A stretch of DNA of 8,800 nucleotides from Acidaminococcus sp. CAG:917 (lineage in GTDB: Bacteria; Bacillota; Clostridia; Christensenellales; CAG-917): contig FR901016.1 in the NCBI GenBank assembly GCA_000437555.1, forward strand, positions 22,220 to 31,019, read 5' to 3'. Under the pieces are notes generated by a model, which ran no database searches, was not told where the DNA came from, and was given only the letters and a program-made list of their open reading frames with translations. Position numbers and translations under genes: made by a program. Position 1 is the first letter of the stretch. Every line of letters begins with the position of its first letter. Of the stretch, positions 6,301 to 8,800 are shown piece after piece.

Positions 6301-6452
6301 TCAAGGTGGGCGATTATGCGTTTATAGACGGAACTAACATAAACAGTATATATATGCGCAACGCTTTAAATCTTATCGCCATAGACGGCATAAGTTACGA
6401 ATTCGGAGTCGGGTCGGGCGAAGTGTGGCTCATTAAGGCGACGGTGGCTTAG
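3393..6452 (+). CDS. Large multidomain lipoprotein with BIG2, Ig-like and transglutaminase-like domains
   Basis: A 1019-residue exported protein. The N terminus is a lipoprotein signal (MKRFKIFLLILMLALLVGVF, then AGC), so it should be lipid-anchored at C23 on the outer face of the membrane. Residues 30-110 form a bacterial Ig-like BIG2 domain (signature VVKAHSAGSAKITVKT at 81-96). Four further beta-rich modules follow to about residue 540. Each has one Trp-Tyr core motif, at W153, W276, W384 and W491, spaced 123, 108 and 107 residues. Residues about 540-725 are unassigned. A transglutaminase/papain-like fold covers about 725-845 with the triad C785 (AVCDG), H815 (GGDHAWN) and D836 (YGFDLTWA). 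The last 130 residues match no domain I recognise. The start has a GAGGG site seven bases upstream of it. It stands alone between divergent and convergent genes. Such cysteine enzymes act as cell-surface peptidases or crosslinkers; which applies here, and the substrate, is unknown. Confidence 0.85.
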   Translation: MKRFKIFLLILMLALLVGVFAGCGLWEFRLSSLSIAGADEISMFVGETITLDIEKIPESATETLIFLSSDSEKISVDDKGVVKAHSAGSAKITVKTDDGRLSDSVTVTAKNKPIESLTLDYTGEILQYDSAQPIRFEVNYGNVVLPSYAKIQWYIKEKTVSGQTAEFVKMDDFSNETTATIIPNGKGYYATVYATISYDGYTFTSPEVFFGYFDRYSTTTIAPKPLDGFETGTTDFLTQRENNIDYYIAPSGEEVKVYIKMASGYPNYNPYPETYWYYISSDTPFASAPSTDDARWTLYDGDSDYILNFTAPDKNYYVFKAYCDGTLCSSYIYFKASSALVNNLTLTDREGRESAQIKFDDGDDVYLFADWNKSSTNGTEYVVWYLNGTVVKEGSYSSDQSSATYSYTPTMADIGTNIFKVRVYDAKSSSTYKEAEYTLVVSDSYSPVDKVATSLTSGQANQVTGSYSSVTVTANVAEPTKDYNATLPVYWYVNDVLVNDVQGYSVDQNSDTLTFTPSHGENNIYAMIGNVKSNITRVYCFTATEWNSVKSYVEKTFEWEGDTYNYYLETHLDACVAFSYVQVNYLTTNQNFMFNSELGYAEFNFNDVFSNIWAQYYSGGSMPLSYSISDNILMLKYNNENGIKAPTSSSVEEGIAYDYVNAPLIDGRYNTSSAKRTSLPIDANEKTYLVKTTDALYRAVSYGYRPTFEGANSNAEIAYNEAREIALSIIDDNMTDVEKLLAISGYIANNVVYDYAAAGAGYTAEKALTLSCYYIEGALDGLAVCDGISKLFCLLCGFENIPCVRVVGTANGGDHAWNKALVDADGDGVKEWYGFDLTWANVKCPETATSGTEVYLFDYLFLSETDITGQGEGAHIEREISYAFPGADSEIKAVEIELYPTAADVSINVFDILDFKVAKTYLKGSYDQTLVMGDYVIGDGEIDSATELALALIYSYNLSQLNGEDTFVAVKVGDYAFIDGTNINSIYMRNALNLIAIDGISYEFGVGSGEVWLIKATVA

Positions 6453-6551
6453 CTTGCCGTGCGTCGGTATCACCTCGTTATAAACAAACGATAAAAGAGC
6501 ATATACGCAAAGATATCTATAAGCCTTTTAGGCATAGAACAGGAAAAATTC

Positions 6552-6615
6552 GATGCGTTATCGGTTGAAAATCCATAAATTCTGATGCGTTATCGGTTTA
6601 AAAGCCATAAGTAAA
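6552..6615. repeat. Two-copy tandem repeat, 32-bp unit
   Basis: Two adjacent 32-base units (6552-6583 and 6584-6615) share 26 of 32 bases. The first 15 bases, GATGCGTTATCGGTT, are identical, as is the inner CCATAA. They lie in the 210-base gap after the lipoprotein gene, in which no gene is visible. There is no coding frame and no spacer-repeat alternation, so this is not a CRISPR array. Confidence 0.75.
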
Positions 6616-6634
6616 AATAAAGATACTTCAATAA

Positions 6635-6659
6635 AAAAAGCCGCTTTAAGCGGCTTTTT
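6635..6659. terminator. Bidirectional intrinsic terminator between convergent genes
   Basis: A perfect 12-bp inverted repeat around a single central base (AAAAAGCCGCTT / AAGCGGCTTTTT). The GC-rich core is flanked by A on one side and T on the other, so it works equally on both strands. It ends three bases before the stop codon of the convergent minus-strand gene and lies 182 bases after the lipoprotein gene. Confidence 0.88.
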
Positions 6660-6662
6660 AGT

Positions 6663-7079
6663 TTAAAGATAATTTCTCAGCTCGTCGACGTTTTGTTGCA
6701 TCATTTCGATATACTCATATGCTACGGGCGGAACGTCCTCTTTGTCGGCGTTCATGCGGTTGATTTCCTTTTGAATGTCGTTAATGCCCATGTTCGTGCC
6801 CTCTATCATCATCTCGGCTATATTGGTGTTCGAGCTGTCGAAAACGGTGTTCATTTTTGTTCCGAATTTCATCATTGCCTTTTGAAATTTTGATGCCACC
6901 GCGTCTTTTACCTGCGAATCGGAAAGCTCTCTTTCCATCTCGCATCTGTATGAAACGTAGGCTCTCTTTTCTTTGGCAAGCTCGTTTAAAAATCTTTCGT
7001 CCTGAACTCTGCATTTGACCGCCTCAATCGCTTCAATTCCGAGGTCGGCATTTTTTAATATTTCTTCGTAAATTTTCAT
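6663..7079 (-). CDS. Conserved clostridial small helical protein, function unknown
   Basis: A 138-residue cytoplasmic protein with no signal peptide or membrane helix. Its sequence is almost entirely helix-forming, charged and amphipathic. It suggests a four-helix bundle: 2-24, 28-54, 55-78 and 84-110, plus a C-terminal helix 117-138. The most conserved-looking part is NTNIAEMMIEGTNMGI (84-99), which I recall from similar short hypothetical proteins of Clostridia with a ferritin-like or DUF2383-like layout. No ExxH metal-binding pattern is obvious, so iron storage is not supported. ATG at 7077-7079 has a strong GAGGTG site. It is a single-gene unit, ended by the bidirectional terminator. The gene is secure; the fold is inferred and the function is not known. 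Confidence 0.75.
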   Translation of the reverse strand: MKIYEEILKNADLGIEAIEAVKCRVQDERFLNELAKEKRAYVSYRCEMERELSDSQVKDAVASKFQKAMMKFGTKMNTVFDSSNTNIAEMMIEGTNMGINDIQKEINRMNADKEDVPPVAYEYIEMMQQNVDELRNYL

Positions 7080-7164
7080 AGTTTCACCTCAGTTATAGTT
7101 TTAGTTTAACAATCAAAAATATGTATTTTATTAAACTTAAAAATAACAAAGAGTCAAAAGACAA

Positions 7165-7324
7165 GGCGCAAACGATAAATTCAGGGTTAAAAATAAAAAA
7201 CGTCAAACTTTAAAATGCTTGGGCAATAGATTTTAAAGTTTAACGGTTAATTTAAAACGCAGTTTGCCGAATGCGGTTTGCGCCAAAGGCTATCTAATAG
7301 TTTGCGCTAAAAGGAATCGGCAAA
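7165..7324. repeat. Repeat-rich non-coding stretch between the helical protein and Nudix genes
   Basis: No gene is visible in 7080-7346. The octamer GCGCAAAC occurs at 7166-7173 on the plus strand and twice on the minus strand (7276-7283 and 7300-7307). Separately, TTTGCCGA (7263-7270) and TCGGCAAA (7317-7324) form an inverted pair around the latter two copies. On the minus strand these would be part of the 3' untranslated region of the Nudix gene. They may fold into a larger RNA structure or simply be degenerate repeats. Confidence 0.4.
7189..7245 (-). terminator. AT-rich terminator hairpin downstream of the Nudix gene
   Basis: Arms 7201-7216 and 7230-7245 pair over 16 bases with one G-U wobble in minus-strand RNA (core AAACTTTAAAAT / ATTTTAAAGTTT). 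They enclose a 13-base loop (7217-7229). On the minus strand the hairpin is followed directly by TTTTTTATTTTT (7189-7200). The long stem plus T tract fits an intrinsic terminator about 100 bases after the Nudix stop, although the stem is unusually AT-rich. Confidence 0.6.
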
Positions 7325-7346
7325 AAAAGCATATTCAAAACAAAAG

Positions 7347-7874
7347 TTATCCTTTTTGCATTTCTTTATATTTGAGCAGGGCGACTATCGTCTTTGAATC
7401 TTTAATCGTTCCGTCCATTATCATTTTTATCGCTTCGTCCAAGGTAAGCTTAAAGCTCTCAAGATATTCGTCGTCGTCAAAGTGTGTGTGGGTGCGGACG
7501 AATTTTTCGGCAAGATACAGTCTTATGATTTCGTTGCAATATCCGGGCGTGGGGTAAACTTCGCCGAAAGGCTCAATCTTATCCGCTTTGAGTCCGAGTT
7601 CTTCTTCAAGTTCTCTTATTGCGGTGTCATAGGGGTTTTCGTTTTCCTCAATTTTTCCCGCGGGGATTTCAAGCAGCTCTTTTTCGTAGGCGTATCGGTA
7701 TTGTCTGACGAGATAAACGAATTTTTTTTCTTCCACGGCAAGTATTGCCGCTCCGCCTCTGTGCTCCACGATTTCACGTTTGCACGGATTGCCGTTTTCG
7801 GCCAATGCGTCGTCGTTTCTCACTTTGATAATACGACCTTGATATACATAGTTTTTATTTACCGTCTTTTCCAT
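7347..7874 (-). CDS. nudF: Nudix hydrolase, ADP-ribose pyrophosphatase
   Basis: A 175-residue Nudix enzyme. The Nudix box GX5EX7REUXEEXGU is complete at residues 73-95 (G73, E79, R87-E88, E91-E92, G94), which binds the Mg ions. A proline 15 residues after the box (P110, in EVYPTPGYCNE) is the known mark of the ADP-ribose pyrophosphatase subgroup, and 'ELLEIPAG' before the box also fits. It should cleave ADP-ribose to AMP and ribose 5-phosphate in the cytoplasm. Length is typical. ATG at 7872-7874 has only a weak GAG near it and an extended -10 eight bases upstream, so the mRNA may be nearly leaderless. It is divergent from spoIIR with 69 bases between them. Other sugar-nucleotide substrates cannot be excluded. 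Confidence 0.9.
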   Translation of the reverse strand: MEKTVNKNYVYQGRIIKVRNDDALAENGNPCKREIVEHRGGAAILAVEEKKFVYLVRQYRYAYEKELLEIPAGKIEENENPYDTAIRELEEELGLKADKIEPFGEVYPTPGYCNEIIRLYLAEKFVRTHTHFDDDEYLESFKLTLDEAIKMIMDGTIKDSKTIVALLKYKEMQKG

Positions 7875-7882
7875 ATCTCAAG

Positions 7883-7909
7883 ATTATCACAAATATATAG
7901 ATTGGGCAA
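7883..7909 (-). promoter_or_regulatory. Candidate promoter of the Nudix gene
   Basis: On the minus strand the extended -10 TGTGATAAT (hexamer GATAAT at 7883-7888, 5 of 6) ends eight bases before the ATG. The best upstream hexamer is TTGCCC (7904-7909), but at only 15 bases, so recognition would rely mostly on the extended -10. A reading with TAATCT (7881-7886) gives a 17-base spacer but a worse -10. Confidence 0.45.
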
Positions 7910-7914
7910 GTATA
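7905..7914 (+). promoter_or_regulatory. Weak candidate sigma-F-like -10 of spoIIR
   Basis: GGCAAGTATA fits the sigma-F -10 consensus GGnnAnAnTw except for one position. It would start transcription about 24 bases before the ATG, which suits spoIIR because the gene is sigma-F dependent in B. subtilis. At the usual 15-16-base spacing no good GywTA -35 is present; GATTA at 7882-7886 is too far. This is a suggestion only. Confidence 0.22.
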
Positions 7915-7943
7915 AAAAAAATAAATCTGTCGACAATCAGGAT

Positions 7944-8489
7944 ATGAAAACAAGGGAATTGAAATTTAAAAAGGGAATAGTTTTAATAGGTTTAATCATA
8001 GCGGTTTTGCTTTTGACGTTTGCGCTTTCCGCTTGCGATGAGCCTGACCTGACTCAAGAGGTTGTCAGGATACATATCAGAGCAAACAGCAATTCGGATA
8101 TTGACCAGGCGGTAAAACTCAAAGTCCGTGACAGCGTGACGGAATATCTTACCGAAAAACTCGAAGGCATAGAAACAAAGGCTCAGGCGCTTGAAACTTT
8201 AAACCATATCAAAGGAGACATCGTAGATATAGCAAACGCCGTTTTGGCACAAAACGGATTTAACTACGGCTCAAGCATATATATCGGCAAGGAAACGTTT
8301 CCCGAAAGAGTTTACGGAGAATACACGTTTCCCGAGGGTGAATATGACAGCCTTATTTTAAATCTCGGAACGGGCGAAGGCGATAATTGGTGGTGTGTGG
8401 CTTTTCCTCCGTTGTGCTTTGTTCCCGAAGGCGAAGTCGTTTATAAATCGTGGGTAAAGGAAAAACTCGACAGTCTTTTCGGAAGATAA
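7944..8489 (+). CDS. spoIIR: Stage II sporulation protein R (SpoIIR), with lipobox
   Basis: A 181-residue exported signalling protein. In Bacillus SpoIIR is made in the forespore under sigma-F, crosses into the intermembrane space and triggers the SpoIIGA protease to activate pro-sigma-E in the mother cell. The family pattern is clear: RIHIRANSNSDIDQAVKLKV (42-61), RDSVTEYL, then FPERVYGEYTFPEGEYDSL (near 118-136), and the C-terminal block GEGDNWWCVAFPPLCFVPEG. The N terminus has a hydrophobic segment (11-28) ending LSAC, a good lipobox with C31. I start at ATG 7944 because the frame extends much further upstream only through sequence antisense to the Nudix gene. The ribosome binding site is weak (AGGA only one or two bases from ATG). 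A terminator follows. Confidence 0.93.
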   Translation: MKTRELKFKKGIVLIGLIIAVLLLTFALSACDEPDLTQEVVRIHIRANSNSDIDQAVKLKVRDSVTEYLTEKLEGIETKAQALETLNHIKGDIVDIANAVLAQNGFNYGSSIYIGKETFPERVYGEYTFPEGEYDSLILNLGTGEGDNWWCVAFPPLCFVPEGEVVYKSWVKEKLDSLFGR

Positions 8490-8592
8490 TAAAGATATCG
8501 GCTGCGCATTGAAAGGCGCAGAATAGGAAAGCAGAATAACTTTTATATTTATCTTTAAAAATAAATAACCGAAATAATCTTAAAATCAAAAT

Positions 8593-8626
8593 GCCGTTCG
8601 TTGAAAGACGAACGGCTTTAATTTTG
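8593..8626 (+). terminator. Intrinsic terminator downstream of spoIIR
   Basis: GCCGTTCGTT (8593-8602) pairs with GACGAACGGC (8607-8616) over 10 bases, with one T-G wobble, around a GAAA tetraloop, followed by TTTAATTTT. It lies about 100 bases after the spoIIR stop, and the intervening bases (8490-8592) show no gene. Confidence 0.85.
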
Positions 8627-8649
8627 CTTTTTATTGGCAAAAAAGCAGG

Positions 8650-8678
8650 GCATACAAATTTTGTTTAGGCGAAAAATA
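8650..8678 (+). promoter_or_regulatory. Weak candidate forespore (sigma-F/G) promoter
   Basis: GCATA (8650-8654) matches the -35 of both sigma-F (GywTA) and sigma-G (GHATR). After 17 bases, AAAAATA (8672-8678) partly matches the sigma-G -10 (cAtnnTA), and the overlapping GCGAAAAATA partly matches sigma-F. The predicted start would fall at the ribosome binding site GGAGG (8684-8688), which argues against it. Confidence 0.25.
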
Positions 8679-8692
8679 AAATCGGAGGATTT

Positions 8693-8800
8693 ATGAAAAA
8701 GATAACATTGTTTTTATGTTTGGCTTTGGCGGTATGTCTTTCGGTCGGCGTGATATTCATTTCCGATTCAGAAGTCGCCGAGGCTGCCGTTTTAAAACAG
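8693..8800 (+). CDS. 5' end of a secreted protein, possibly cortex-lytic enzyme SleB (partial)
   Basis: The first 36 codons are present, behind a strong GGAGG site four bases before ATG. The product opens with a Sec signal peptide (MKKITLFLCLALAVCLSVGV) and a probable signal peptidase I site after AEAA (residues 29-32). The mature protein would begin VLKQ. A peptidoglycan-binding repeat often begins 'VLKxGSRGxxV' right after the signal in clostridial spore cortex-lytic enzymes of the SleB type, and the gene follows spoIIR, so SleB is a reasonable guess. The evidence is only four mature residues; any secreted peptidoglycan-binding or cell-wall hydrolase would fit. Start and export signal are well supported, the function is not. 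Confidence 0.6.
   Translation, partial: MKKITLFLCLALAVCLSVGVIFISDSEVAEAAVLKQ

Noticed and set aside
6552..6615. CRISPR array
   Set aside because: There are only two directly adjacent units with no constant repeat-variable spacer pattern, and no cas genes nearby.
7482..7943. Upstream extension of the spoIIR reading frame to 7482
   Set aside because: It runs antisense through the Nudix gene and lacks a signal peptide at its start. The ATG at 7944 gives a proper export signal and family length.
1..8800. Mobile element or defence system
   Set aside because: No transposase, integrase, terminal inverted repeats, toxin-antitoxin pair or nuclease module was seen, and base composition is even across the genes.

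Overview
The window looks like chromosomal DNA of a low-to-moderate GC, endospore-forming Bacillota, most likely an uncultured member of the Clostridia. The evidence is the gene content: a SigH-type sporulation sigma factor, SpoIIR, and the first codons of what may be a spore-cortex-lytic enzyme. The gene order mrnC-rlmB-sigH is a known Bacillota arrangement, several ribosome binding sites are strong AGGAGG types, and there is a compact rpsF-ssb-rpsR operon. Nothing indicates a phage, plasmid, insertion sequence or CRISPR array.

Layout, left to right. Positions 1-113 (minus) hold the 5' end of a DUF3267-like membrane protein. Positions 197-1136 (minus) are rpsF-ssb-rpsR (S6, SSB, S18). This operon has a good SigA promoter, a short structured leader whose lower stem appears to pair with the rpsF Shine-Dalgarno, and a terminator directly after rpsR. 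Positions 1249-3139 (minus) are mrnC (Mini-RNase III), rlmB (23S rRNA Gm methyltransferase) and sigH; rlmB and sigH overlap by 4 bases, and the sigH terminator is merged with the rpsF promoter. After an AT-rich divergent gap, positions 3393-6452 (plus) encode a 1019-residue lipoprotein with a BIG2 domain, four Ig-like modules that each carry a Trp-Tyr motif, a Cys-His-Asp transglutaminase-like domain and an unassigned C-terminal domain. A bidirectional terminator separates it from a convergent gene for a small helical clostridial protein (6663-7079, minus). A repeat-rich non-coding stretch follows, then a Nudix ADP-ribose pyrophosphatase (7347-7874, minus). Divergent from that gene is spoIIR (7944-8489, plus), and after a strong terminator comes the start of a secreted protein (8693 onward, plus).

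How the genes relate. The left half is housekeeping: translation (S6, S18, rRNA processing and methylation), DNA replication (SSB), and the entry into sporulation (SigH). The right half contains the forespore-to-mother-cell signal SpoIIR and a possible germination enzyme. The large lipoprotein is the least understood gene.

Most notable observations: a candidate S6:S18-type autoregulatory leader; two genes (mrnC and the Nudix gene) whose -10 boxes lie 7-8 bases before ATG with no clear Shine-Dalgarno, suggesting leaderless or nearly leaderless mRNAs; a SpoIIR with a lipobox cysteine; and the multidomain transglutaminase-like lipoprotein. I saw no convincing new defence or mobile system.
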